From Xanthomonas citri pv. mangiferaeindicae (GTDB lineage Bacteria > Pseudomonadota > Gammaproteobacteria > Xanthomonadales > Xanthomonadaceae), in NCBI GenBank assembly GCA_002240395.1, contig CP016836.1, forward strand, positions 1,798,001 to 1,862,000: DNA of 64,000 bases, given 5' to 3'. Under the pieces are notes generated by a model that was not told where the DNA came from, searched no databases, and worked only from the letters and a program-made list of their open reading frames with translations. Shown here in pieces: positions 24,440-32,664 of the stretch. The first letter of the stretch is position 1. Each line of letters begins with the position of its first letter. Position numbers and translations under genes: made by a program.

Positions 24440-26847
24440 GCAGGGGGCGGGGTTTTCGCGAGCGGCTGCTGCAGCGGCCGCGCCTGCGGCTGGGCCTGGC
24501 CGCCGCCTGGCTGCTGGCGCTGGCCGCGCTGAGCTGGGGGGCCGGGCAGGCGCTGGAGTTCAGCGGCGACCTGCGCCGCTTCCTGCCCGATGCACGCACA
24601 CCCGAGCAGCGGCTGCTGATCGACGAGCTCGGCGACGGGCCGGGCTCACGGCTGCTGATGCTGGCGATCTCGGGCGAAGCGCCCGAAGCCTTGGCCGCAC
24701 GCTCGCGCGCACTGCACGATGCGCTGGCCGGCGATGCGCGCTTCACGCTGGTCACCAACGGCGGCGAGGCCGGGCTGGATGCCTTCCCCGAGCGCCTGCT
24801 GCCCTACCGCTATCTGCTGACCGATTCCTTCGACGCCGCGCCGCTGGATGCCGACGCCCTGCGCGATGCGCTCGATGCGCGCCTGCAGGATCTCGGCTCG
24901 CCGGCCGCCGGGCTCGTCGAGCCGCTGCTGCCCGCCGATCCCACCCTCGAGGTCCTGGCCCTGGCCGAGGCCTGGCAACCGGCCGGCGCCCCGCAGCGGC
25001 TGCACGAGGTCTGGTTCGACCGCGCCGGCACCCATGCGCTGTTGCTGGTGGAGACCCGCGCCGCCGGCTTTGACCCGACCGGGCAGCTCGATGCCGTCGG
25101 CACGATCCGCGAGACCTTCGCCGAGCAGGCCCGCGGCAGCGCGGCCAGGCTTGAAGTCGTCGGTCCCGGTGCGTTCTCGGTCGACATCGGCAGCCGGACC
25201 CAGACCGAGGCGCAGCGCATCGGCCTGGTCGACACCCTGGGCCTGATCGTGTTGCTGTTGATCGCCTATCGCAGTTGGAAGATGCCGCTGCTGGGCGTGT
25301 TGCCGCTGGCGAGCGCCGGCATCGCCGGCCTGACCGCCGTCGCGCTGCTGTTTCCCGGCGGCGTGCATGGCATCACGATCGCCTTCGGCTTCACCCTGAT
25401 CGGCGTCGTGCAGGACTATCCGATCCACTTCTTCAGTCACCAGCGTGCCGGCCTGTCGCCGTGGCGTAACGTGCGCGGCCTGTGGCCGGCGCTGTCGACC
25501 GGCGTGATCGCCACCTGTATCGCCTACGCGACGTTCCTGTTCTCCGGCGTCGATGGCCTGCGCCAGTTGGCGGTATTCACGATCGCGGCGCTGGTGGTGG
25601 CTGCGTTGACCACGCGCTACCTGCTGCCGGGCCTGGTCGACCCGTCGCCGCCCGACATCGCCGCGTCGCTGCGGCTGCAACGGCTGTGGCACTGGATCGA
25701 GACGCTGCCGCGGCCGAAGTGGTCGCTGGCCGTCCTCGCGTTGGCCTCGGGGCTGGCGATCGCGTTCGCGCCGGGCGAGGTCTGGCAGAACGACCTGTCC
25801 AAGCTGACCCCGGTCGATGCGGCGTCGATGCAGCGCGATGCGGAACTGCGCGCCGAGCTGGGGGCGCCCGACGTGCGGTTTGTCCTGGTCGCGCAGGCGC
25901 GTGAGCGCGACGCGGCGCTGGCGGCGACCGCCGCGCTGCGCCCGGAACTCGATGCGCTGATCGCCAGCGGACGGCTCGACAGTTACGACATGGCCGCGCG
26001 CTACCTGCCCAGTGCCGAGCTGCAGCGCGCCCGTCAGGCGGCGCTGCCTGACACTGCGGCACTGCGCGCGATGCTCGCCGATGCGCTCGCCGGCTCGGCG
26101 TTCAACGACGATGCCTTTGAGCCGTTCGTCGCCGATGTCGCGCGCGCCAAGATCGCATCGCCCTTGACCCGCGAGGATCTGGCCGGTTCGCCGCTGGCGA
26201 CCGCGGTCTCGGGCCTGCTGCTCGAGCGCGACGACCGCAGCACCGCACTGGTCTCGCTCAGCGGCCTCGACGAACCTGCCGAGATCGCCGCCATTGCCGC
26301 TCACGCCCAGCTGCGCAGCCCCGGCGTCGAGCTGCGCCTGCTGGACATGAAGGCCGCGTCCGAATCGCTGGTGGTCGAGTACCGCGGCCGCGTCGTGGCC
26401 GCGATGGCGGTCGCACTGGTGCTGTTGATCGCCACGGTCTGGATCGCACTGCGCAGTCCGCGCCGCGTCTGGCGGGTGCTGTTGCCGACGCTGCTGACGC
26501 TGCTGGTCGTGATCGCGGTGCTCCGCCTGGTCGGCGTCGAACTGACGCTGTTCCACCTGGTCGCGCTGATCCTCGCCGCCGGCCTCGGCCTGGATTACGC
26601 GCTGTTCTTCGAGCATGCCGGTGACGACCGCGACGACCAGATCCGCACGCTGCACGCGATCGTGGTCTGCACCCTGATGACGCTGCTGGTGTTCAGCCTG
26701 CTGGGCCTGTCGTCGATTCCGGTGCTGCGCGCGATCGGCAGCACAGTCGCGCTCGGCGTGGTCTTCAATTTTGTGCTGTCGTTGCTGGTCGCGCGCCATC
26801 GCGGCGCGATCGAGGCCGCACGCTCGGAACAGGTGCCGACCGCATGA
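24418..26847 (+). CDS. MMPL/RND-family exporter of the pigment cluster
   Basis: An ~809-residue RND-superfamily transporter in two similar halves. Each half has one N-terminal helix, a large periplasmic domain, and a bundle of five or six helices (residues ~265-400 and ~655-790). AFGFTLIGVVQDYPIHFFSHQ and AAGLGLDYALFFEHAGDD are matching transmembrane stretches with acidic residues likely to serve in proton coupling. Together with the LolA-like gene it probably exports the polyene lipid to the outer membrane. Start: GTG 24418 or TTG 24436, the latter giving a TTGA overlap with the LolA stop. Confidence 0.86.
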   Translation: MPRRAALSRGRGFRERLLQRPRLRLGLAAAWLLALAALSWGAGQALEFSGDLRRFLPDARTPEQRLLIDELGDGPGSRLLMLAISGEAPEALAARSRALHDALAGDARFTLVTNGGEAGLDAFPERLLPYRYLLTDSFDAAPLDADALRDALDARLQDLGSPAAGLVEPLLPADPTLEVLALAEAWQPAGAPQRLHEVWFDRAGTHALLLVETRAAGFDPTGQLDAVGTIRETFAEQARGSAARLEVVGPGAFSVDIGSRTQTEAQRIGLVDTLGLIVLLLIAYRSWKMPLLGVLPLASAGIAGLTAVALLFPGGVHGITIAFGFTLIGVVQDYPIHFFSHQRAGLSPWRNVRGLWPALSTGVIATCIAYATFLFSGVDGLRQLAVFTIAALVVAALTTRYLLPGLVDPSPPDIAASLRLQRLWHWIETLPRPKWSLAVLALASGLAIAFAPGEVWQNDLSKLTPVDAASMQRDAELRAELGAPDVRFVLVAQARERDAALAATAALRPELDALIASGRLDSYDMAARYLPSAELQRARQAALPDTAALRAMLADALAGSAFNDDAFEPFVADVARAKIASPLTREDLAGSPLATAVSGLLLERDDRSTALVSLSGLDEPAEIAAIAAHAQLRSPGVELRLLDMKAASESLVVEYRGRVVAAMAVALVLLIATVWIALRSPRRVWRVLLPTLLTLLVVIAVLRLVGVELTLFHLVALILAAGLGLDYALFFEHAGDDRDDQIRTLHAIVVCTLMTLLVFSLLGLSSIPVLRAIGSTVALGVVFNFVLSLLVARHRGAIEAARSEQVPTA

Positions 26848-27278
26848 CCGGATTCGACCGCGACGCGATCGCCTCGATGATCCCGCACCAGGGCGCGATG
26901 TGTCTGTGGGACACGGTCGTGGCCTGGGACGCGGCCAGCGTGACGCTGCGCAGCGCCGGTCATCGCGCGCCCGACCATCCGCTGCGTAGCGACGGCCGGC
27001 TGCGCGCGCTGCATCTGTGCGAATACGGCGCGCAGGCGATGGCGGTCCACGGTGGCCTGCGCGCGCGCCAGTCCGGTGGCCGGGTCCGGCCGGGCATGCT
27101 GGTCGCGCTGCGCGGCGTGCACCTGCACGTCGCCCGCATCGACGACCTGGCCGGCGACCTGGAATGCGTGGCCGAGGTACTGGTCGAGTCCGACGACAGC
27201 CAGCAATACGCGTTCCGCATCCGCTGCGACGGTGTGCTGTTGGCCGAGGGCCGTGCGGCGGTGATGCTGGGGACGTGA
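26844..27278 (+). CDS. Second hotdog dehydratase of the pigment cluster (ApeP-like)
   Basis: A 144-residue hotdog protein beginning MTGFDRDAIASMIPHQGAM, with LHLCEYGAQAMAVHGG as the central helix. The Glu in CEYGAQ sits where FabA/FabZ enzymes hold the catalytic acid, while the canonical GHFP loop of the partner at 22517 is absent here. Together they look like complementary halves of a heteromeric dehydratase. ATGA overlap with the exporter gene shows a single operon. Confidence 0.8.
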   Translation: MTGFDRDAIASMIPHQGAMCLWDTVVAWDAASVTLRSAGHRAPDHPLRSDGRLRALHLCEYGAQAMAVHGGLRARQSGGRVRPGMLVALRGVHLHVARIDDLAGDLECVAEVLVESDDSQQYAFRIRCDGVLLAEGRAAVMLGT

Positions 27279-27360
27279 GAGCGCATGCGACCGTTGCGGA
27301 GGGCACAGCCGCCGCGACGCCCGCTTCAGCGCATCACGAAGGCGAGGCTAGAATCGCTCC

Positions 27361-28092
27361 ATGAACACGTCAATCAAGCGCGCGCTCGTCACTGGCGGTA
27401 GCGGCGACCTCGGCGGTGCGATCTGCCGGCGTCTCGCCGCCGATGGCCACCATGTGATCGTCCATGCCAATGGCAATCGCACACGGGCGCAGGCGGTCGT
27501 CGACGCAATCGTCGAGGCCGGCGGCAGCGCCGAAGCCGTGGTCTTTGATGTCGTCGACGGCGAAGCCACGCGCCGCGCACTCGAAACGCTGCTCGAGGCC
27601 GGCGCGATCCAGATCGTGGTCAACAACGCCGGCATCCATGACGACGCGCCGATGGCGGGCATGTCCGAAGCGCAGTGGAAGCGGGTGATCGACGTCTCGC
27701 TGCACGGGTTCTTCCACGTCACTCAGCCGCTGCTGCTGCCGATGGCGCGCAAGCGCTGGGGACGCATCGTCAGCGTGTCGTCGGTGGCGGCCGTGCTCGG
27801 CAATCGCGGCCAGACCAACTACGCCGCGGCGAAGGCGGCCTTGCATGGTGCGTCGAAGTCGCTGTCGCGCGAGATGGCCAGCCGCGGCATCGCCGTCAAC
27901 GTGGTCGCGCCCGGCGTGATTGCCGGCAGCATGACGCAGGACGCGTTCCCCGAGGAGATGGTCAAGCAGATCGTGCCGGCGGGGCGTGCGGGCACGCCCG
28001 ACGAGGTCGCCGCGCTGGTCGGCTTCCTGTGCTCGGATGCGGCCGGCTACATCAACGGCCAGGTGATCGGCATCAACGGCGCGATGGGCTGA
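27361..28092 (+). CDS. 3-oxoacyl-ACP reductase, FabG-like SDR (pigment cluster)
   Basis: A 243-residue short-chain dehydrogenase. The cofactor loop TGGSGDLGG is at residues 11-19, NNAG at ~90, and the catalytic Tyr154 and Lys158 lie in NYAAAKAA, with Ser in VSVSSVAA. It would reduce each 3-ketoacyl-ACP before dehydration, using NADPH. Last of the rightward biosynthetic genes, 82 bases after the dehydratase. By position it corresponds to the ApeQ reductase of aryl-polyene clusters, not the housekeeping FabG. Confidence 0.88.
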   Translation: MNTSIKRALVTGGSGDLGGAICRRLAADGHHVIVHANGNRTRAQAVVDAIVEAGGSAEAVVFDVVDGEATRRALETLLEAGAIQIVVNNAGIHDDAPMAGMSEAQWKRVIDVSLHGFFHVTQPLLLPMARKRWGRIVSVSSVAAVLGNRGQTNYAAAKAALHGASKSLSREMASRGIAVNVVAPGVIAGSMTQDAFPEEMVKQIVPAGRAGTPDEVAALVGFLCSDAAGYINGQVIGINGAMG

Positions 28093-28179
28093 GCCGCGGC
28101 CACGGCGCGTGACCCCGATGCACGCCCCGGGCCGTTTGCACACTGGACCGCGCCGCCACGGCGCCCTCGGGAGGATCCC

Positions 28180-28683
28180 ATGCGCCATCCCCTGCTGTTG
28201 ACCAGCTTGCTGTCGACCGCCCTGCTGGCGACGGCCTTGTTGCCGGCCCATGCGCGCGACCTGATGCGGCTCGAGGTACCGGTGCCTGTGGTCGCGGGCG
28301 CCGACATCGACGCCGAACTGCTCGAACACTGCGACATCGATGGCAACTTCACCCAGGCGCTGGTGCGCGAACTGCGCAAGGTCGCCGAGCCTGCGCAGGC
28401 GCCATTGGCCGACATGCGAGGGCGCGTGCTGAAGGTCGAGATCGTCGATGCGCTGTGGAGCGGCAACTGGTTCATCGAGCACACCCAGACGTTGCGCGTG
28501 CGCGGGGCGCTGTACGAGGACGGCGTGCGGGTGTCGGGCTTCAACGGCGTGATGCAGGGGCACGGCGGCGGCCTGACCAGCGGCTGTTTTCAGATGAATG
28601 CGAATTTCCGCGCACTGACCTGGCATATCAAGCGTTGGCTGCGCAATCCAGTGGACGGCGCCCGGATCGGGCAGGGCGGCTGA
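28180..28683 (+). CDS. Exported hypothetical protein
   Basis: 167 residues with a signal peptide ending in LLPAHA. The mature part has EHCDIDGNFTQALVRELRK, KVEIVDALWSGNWFIEH and TSGCFQMNANFRALTWHIK. The two cysteines could form one disulphide. I do not recognise a named family. The ATG at 28180 has an excellent GGGAGGA ribosome binding site. Its place between pigment genes suggests, but does not show, a link to the cluster. Confidence 0.7.
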   Translation: MRHPLLLTSLLSTALLATALLPAHARDLMRLEVPVPVVAGADIDAELLEHCDIDGNFTQALVRELRKVAEPAQAPLADMRGRVLKVEIVDALWSGNWFIEHTQTLRVRGALYEDGVRVSGFNGVMQGHGGGLTSGCFQMNANFRALTWHIKRWLRNPVDGARIGQGG

Positions 28684-28768
28684 GCCGGCACCATCCACGC
28701 CGGCTTCAGGTCGGGCGGGCGATGATCGGCCGGCGCCCATCCGGGCACCCACGAGTCGAGGCACCGCC

Positions 28769-29254
28769 ATGCGCATCGTTCGCACCCTCTCGCTTCTGCT
28801 GGCCGTGGCGGCGATCGCCGGCTGCGCCAGCTCCCACGTCCTCACCGGCACGCCGCGCGCACCGATCGATCCGGCCCAGGTCCGGATCTACCACGGGCCG
28901 CCGCCGGGTCACTACGAAGAGATCGCGATCCTCAACACCAGCAGCGGCGCGCTGACTTACGGCGAGCAGAACAAGACCGACTCGGTGCTGCAGAAGCTGC
29001 GCAACGAAGCCGCCAAGCTCGGCGCCAACGGCGTGCTGTTCCAGGGCACCGCCGATGGCGAGCGCAGCGGCGGCGTCAGTGTCGGCGGCGGCCTGGGCCG
29101 CGGTGGTGGGCGCTCGTTCTCGGCCGCGGGCGTTGGCGTGGACATCAGCCCGCGGCAGAAGTACGCCAGCGGCATCGCGATCTGGGTCGCCAATCCGCCG
29201 CCGCCGGGCTCCATGCCTCCGCCTCCGCTGCCTCCGCCGCCGCCGGCGCGCTGA
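28769..29254 (+). CDS. Small outer-membrane lipoprotein with proline-rich tail
   Basis: 161 residues. A lipobox (AAIAGC, Cys18) marks it as a lipoprotein; TDSVLQKLRNEAAKLGANGVL is typical of small lipoproteins with a heavy-metal-binding-like fold that are common in xanthomonads. The second half has a Gly-rich stretch and a PPPPPLPP-type C-terminus. Function unknown. Last gene of the rightward set, followed by a ~78-base gap to the convergent halogenase-like gene. Confidence 0.75.
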   Translation: MRIVRTLSLLLAVAAIAGCASSHVLTGTPRAPIDPAQVRIYHGPPPGHYEEIAILNTSSGALTYGEQNKTDSVLQKLRNEAAKLGANGVLFQGTADGERSGGVSVGGGLGRGGGRSFSAAGVGVDISPRQKYASGIAIWVANPPPPGSMPPPPLPPPPPAR

Positions 29255-29331
29255 CTGCCTGCAAGCCGTCGAGTCTTCGCCAGAGCCGCGGCAGCAACGT
29301 CCCCGCCGGGCGCGCGGGAACGATGGCGGCT

Positions 29332-30975
29332 TCAGGCCGCGTCGGCGTACCAGAGCGGGGTGAGCGAGACCGGCGTATCGCCGGTATCTGTCAGCAGCGC
29401 GTCCAGACCGTGATCGCCGATGTGCGGGTGCTCGGCGCGGGCGCGGCTCAGGATCTCGCCGGCGAGATGGCGCATGCGCAGGACGTTGTCACCAACGCGA
29501 GCCACGAACGCATCGGTGTCGAGGGTATCGCTCAGCGCCCGGTTCATCTCGCGGAACCAGTCGATGCCGAACTGGTCGAGCAGGCGCGTCTGCGGCGACG
29601 GCCGTCCGGTGTTGCGTTCGCCCCATTCGCGCAGCAGCGGCTGCAGCGCCAGATTGAGCGCGCGGGCTTCATTGAACGACGGCCGCAGGCGACCCAGCGT
29701 CGCCAGATCGGTCAGCCGGTCGGCGAAGAACAAGGGCGCCAGCACCGCCCAATAGTAGGTGTAGTCCCAGATCACCTTGAGCGGCATGACCTGGGCATCG
29801 CCGAACAGCGGGTATTGGTCCTGATAGAGCGTGAGGGTGTTTTCGTAGAACGAGAAGTACAGCTGCTGGTACAGCTCGGCATGGCGGCTGACGTCCATGC
29901 CGGCATGCGACTTGCCGATCAGGTCGCAGATATAAGTGTTGCTGATCGCGATGAAGTCGCTGCCCGGCGAGTAGAACGGATCGAGGAACAGGCCCGCCTC
30001 GCCGGTCAGTGCCCAGCGCTGCCCGGAGAACACCTGCTTCACGCCGTGGGAAAAATGGCGCAGGAACAGGAAGTCCTGCAGCGTGTGCTCGGTCCGATCA
30101 AGGCTGGCAGCCACCTGCGGCTGGTGGGTGCGCAGCCAGTCCATCGCCTTGGCGTGGGTGTTCATCGTCTCGAGCGGGTGCATCTGCGCGTCGCAGACGA
30201 TGCCCAGCGAATGCGCGCCAGACGATAGCGGGATCAGCCAGAACCAGTAGCCCGGGCCGCACATGTGGTTGGTCGAGCGCCAGCGGTCCGGCGGGTCGCA
30301 GCGCTGCAGCCAGCGGGTGTCCTGCGACCACGTGTTGGGATCGACGATGCCGTCCACGCGCCACCACACCGCGTTGGCGTCGTGGTCGTTGGCCTGTGCC
30401 AACCCGAGCTTGCGCTTGAGCAGGCCGGCGCGTCCGCTGGCATCGACGACCCAACGGCAGCGCACCTCGCGCACCGTGCCGTCCTGCTCGATACGGACGA
30501 CGTGATCGCCATCATCGTCGGCCAGGTCGATGCCGCGCACGATCGCCCCGTCGTCGAAACGCACACCGCGGGCACGCACACGCTCGCCCAGGTGGTTCTC
30601 GAACCGGCCGCGATCGATCTGCCACGACGGCGTGGGCATCAAGCGGCTCACGCCCATTTCGGTGCAGCGATCGACGCGGTCGGCACCTTCGGAGAAGAAG
30701 AAGCGGAAGCCGAACTTGCGGATCTGCTCGGTCTCCAGATGCTCGCGCAGTCCCAGCACGTCGGCGAAGTAATGCGCGCCGATCTCGACGGTCGATTCGC
30801 CGACCTTGTGGGCCGCCTCGCGTACCGGGTGCGATTTGCGCTCGACCACCGCCACCGACAACGTGGGCTCGCGGTCGCGCAGTTGCAGCGCGAGGGTCAG
30901 ACCGGCGAGCCCGCCCCCCAGGATGAGGACATCGACCGGGGCGTTGGCTGTATCGGAAGCGGGAGGCGTGGGCAT
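29332..30975 (-). CDS. Second flavin halogenase-fold enzyme of the pigment cluster
   Basis: A 547-residue flavoprotein of the tryptophan-halogenase type. It has GGGLAGL (residues ~22-28) for FAD, KVGESTVEIGAHYF, IRKFGFRFFF (the Lys here lies where the halogenase catalytic lysine is expected), WFWLIP in GPGYWFWLIPLSS, and GEAGLFLDPFYSPGSD. It could halogenate or oxidise the aryl head group. It is longer than the partner at 19234 by ~90 residues at the C-terminus. The start at 30975 (MPTPPASD) is favoured; in-frame extension upstream is low-complexity. Leftward operon with the glycosyltransferase and ketosynthase genes. Confidence 0.8.
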   Translation of the reverse strand: MPTPPASDTANAPVDVLILGGGLAGLTLALQLRDREPTLSVAVVERKSHPVREAAHKVGESTVEIGAHYFADVLGLREHLETEQIRKFGFRFFFSEGADRVDRCTEMGVSRLMPTPSWQIDRGRFENHLGERVRARGVRFDDGAIVRGIDLADDDGDHVVRIEQDGTVREVRCRWVVDASGRAGLLKRKLGLAQANDHDANAVWWRVDGIVDPNTWSQDTRWLQRCDPPDRWRSTNHMCGPGYWFWLIPLSSGAHSLGIVCDAQMHPLETMNTHAKAMDWLRTHQPQVAASLDRTEHTLQDFLFLRHFSHGVKQVFSGQRWALTGEAGLFLDPFYSPGSDFIAISNTYICDLIGKSHAGMDVSRHAELYQQLYFSFYENTLTLYQDQYPLFGDAQVMPLKVIWDYTYYWAVLAPLFFADRLTDLATLGRLRPSFNEARALNLALQPLLREWGERNTGRPSPQTRLLDQFGIDWFREMNRALSDTLDTDAFVARVGDNVLRMRHLAGEILSRARAEHPHIGDHGLDALLTDTGDTPVSLTPLWYADAA

Positions 30976-31057
30976 CGTGCGGACCGTCCTGGGTGCGTCG
31001 GGGGAAGGCATCGGAACCGGAAGCGGGAGCAGCGTAACGCAGGCGGCGCGCGATGGC

Positions 31058-31888
31058 TCAGCCGGCCTGCGGTGAGCCGGGTGCCGGCGCAGACCCGGTG
31101 TCGGGGGTGAGTGCACCGGGATCGAAAATCACCGGCGGGTGCCGGCGCTTGCGTCGGTAGACATCGATGAGATGGCCATGCGCCAGCACCTGGCCGACGA
31201 CGTGCGAGGTGATCTGATAGAGGTCGTGGAACAGCCGGAAATGGCTCTTACGGAACTGCTCGTCGGAATCGACGCTGTGATAGCGGGTCTCGACCGGCAC
31301 CGACACCACGCCGCAGCCCAGCTGGCGTGCGGCCGAAATCAGGATCTGGGCTTCGAACACGAACCCTTCGCCAGGCACATCCTGCAGGGCCAGCACGTTG
31401 GCCGGATACAGCCGCTGCCCGCTCTGGCTGTCGACCAGGCGATAGCCGCAGCCCCAGGCGATCCCCCAATCACCGAAGTCGTTGCCTAGGCGCCGATACC
31501 ACGGTTGTGTACTGCGCTTACGCAGCCGCGCGCCGTTGACGATGCAGTTGGGGTGATGATTGGCGGCCTCGATCAGACGGGGGATGTCGCTGGCGCGATG
31601 CTGGCCGTCGCCATCCATCGTCACCACCGCTGCGAAGCCGCGGCGCCGGGCTTCCGCAAAGCCTGCGCGCAATGCCGCGCCCTTGCCCATCCGGGACGCG
31701 TGGCGCAGCAGCGTCACCGGCAGCGCAGCGACGATGTCCGGCGTGGCGTCCTCGGAGCCGTCGTCAACGACGATCACATGATCGCAATGCGCCAGCGCGC
31801 CACTGACGACCTCGGCGATCCGCAGCGCTTCGTTGAGCGCGGGCACGACCACCGCGACATTGCCGCGATGCAGAGGGAGCGCGGTCAT
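31058..31888 (-). CDS. Family 2 glycosyltransferase
   Basis: A 276-residue GT-A glycosyltransferase of the dolichyl-phosphate-mannose-synthase-like group. VVVPALNEALRI opens the nucleotide-sugar fold, VVDDGSED (~40) and TMDGDGQH (~90) carry the metal-binding Asp residues, and DSQSGQRLYP follows. There is no C-terminal membrane domain. It probably glycosylates the pigment or its lipid head. Start overlaps the stop of the chain-length factor gene by 4 bases (ATGA). Confidence 0.83.
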   Translation of the reverse strand: MTALPLHRGNVAVVVPALNEALRIAEVVSGALAHCDHVIVVDDGSEDATPDIVAALPVTLLRHASRMGKGAALRAGFAEARRRGFAAVVTMDGDGQHRASDIPRLIEAANHHPNCIVNGARLRKRSTQPWYRRLGNDFGDWGIAWGCGYRLVDSQSGQRLYPANVLALQDVPGEGFVFEAQILISAARQLGCGVVSVPVETRYHSVDSDEQFRKSHFRLFHDLYQITSHVVGQVLAHGHLIDVYRRKRRHPPVIFDPGALTPDTGSAPAPGSPQAG

Positions 31889-32664
31889 CGCAGGATCTCC
31901 AGCGCCAGCTCACGGTGCGGGCCCGCACGCAGGACCGCGCGGTCGCTGCCGGTGGCCAGGGCATCGAACAAGGGCAGCATCTGCGCCGCCATCGCATTGC
32001 GCGGTGCGCGCGCCGACAGCGGCCCCGGTGCGGCGCTGGCATCGCCATCGCGCAGCGTCGCCGACAGCCGCGGGCCATCGCCCTCGCGCGTAAGCACCAG
32101 CGCGCCGCCGAGCAGGCCTTCGCTGGGCGACATCGTCGACAGCAGGCCGGCGGCCGTGCCGTCGTAGGCCACCAGCAGCACTGCCTCGCTGCCAGCCGCA
32201 AGCTGCAGCATGGCTTCCACCAGTCCCTGCGCAAACGTGGCGTCGTAGGCGCTGATCGCGGTCGCGGCCTCGGTGCATCCGGCGCCGATCGTCCAGTAGC
32301 CGGCCGCCGCGTTGTGCACCGAGTTGTGGAACTTGGTCGGCGAGATCGCGGTCGGGTCCTGAGCGAGCGTTTCGCACATGTAGTCGGTGATCGCCAGCTC
32401 GCCGTGGGTGGAGGCGAAGACCGAGGGCAGCGACGCCGGGTCACGGCCGGCGGCCTGGCAGGCCGCGAGCGCCACCTCCAGTGCGACCGCGACCGAACCG
32501 GGCGCACGCCGACGTTCGTTGGGTGCGAGCAACTGCGGCGATGGCCGGGCGGGCGCGGCGTCGGGCAGGGCGCCGGTGGCGGCGAAGGCCTGCGCGGAGG
32601 ACCAGCTGGGCAGACCGTCGTTCCAGAAGCCGATCCCGGCGATGGTGGCAGTCAGCGCGCTCAT
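31885..32664 (-). CDS. Ketosynthase chain-length-factor-like protein (ApeC-like)
   Basis: A 259-residue short thiolase-fold protein of the Ketoacyl-synt_2 type. FASTHGELAITDYMCETL, FHNSVHNAAAGYWTIGAG and SAYDATFAQGLVEAM are its clear conserved stretches. It lacks the two C-terminal histidines of a working ketosynthase, so it should be the non-catalytic partner that sets polyene chain length in the KS:CLF heterodimer known from aryl-polyene systems. Start ATG 32664 overlaps the ketosynthase stop (ATGA), which fits stoichiometric coupling. Confidence 0.83.
   Translation of the reverse strand: MSALTATIAGIGFWNDGLPSWSSAQAFAATGALPDAAPARPSPQLLAPNERRRAPGSVAVALEVALAACQAAGRDPASLPSVFASTHGELAITDYMCETLAQDPTAISPTKFHNSVHNAAAGYWTIGAGCTEAATAISAYDATFAQGLVEAMLQLAAGSEAVLLVAYDGTAAGLLSTMSPSEGLLGGALVLTREGDGPRLSATLRDGDASAAPGPLSARAPRNAMAAQMLPLFDALATGSDRAVLRAGPHRELALEILR

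Noticed and set aside
24646..27306. Open frame of 886 codons on the minus strand
   Set aside because: Antisense to the MMPL exporter; rich in Gln, Arg and His with no motif.
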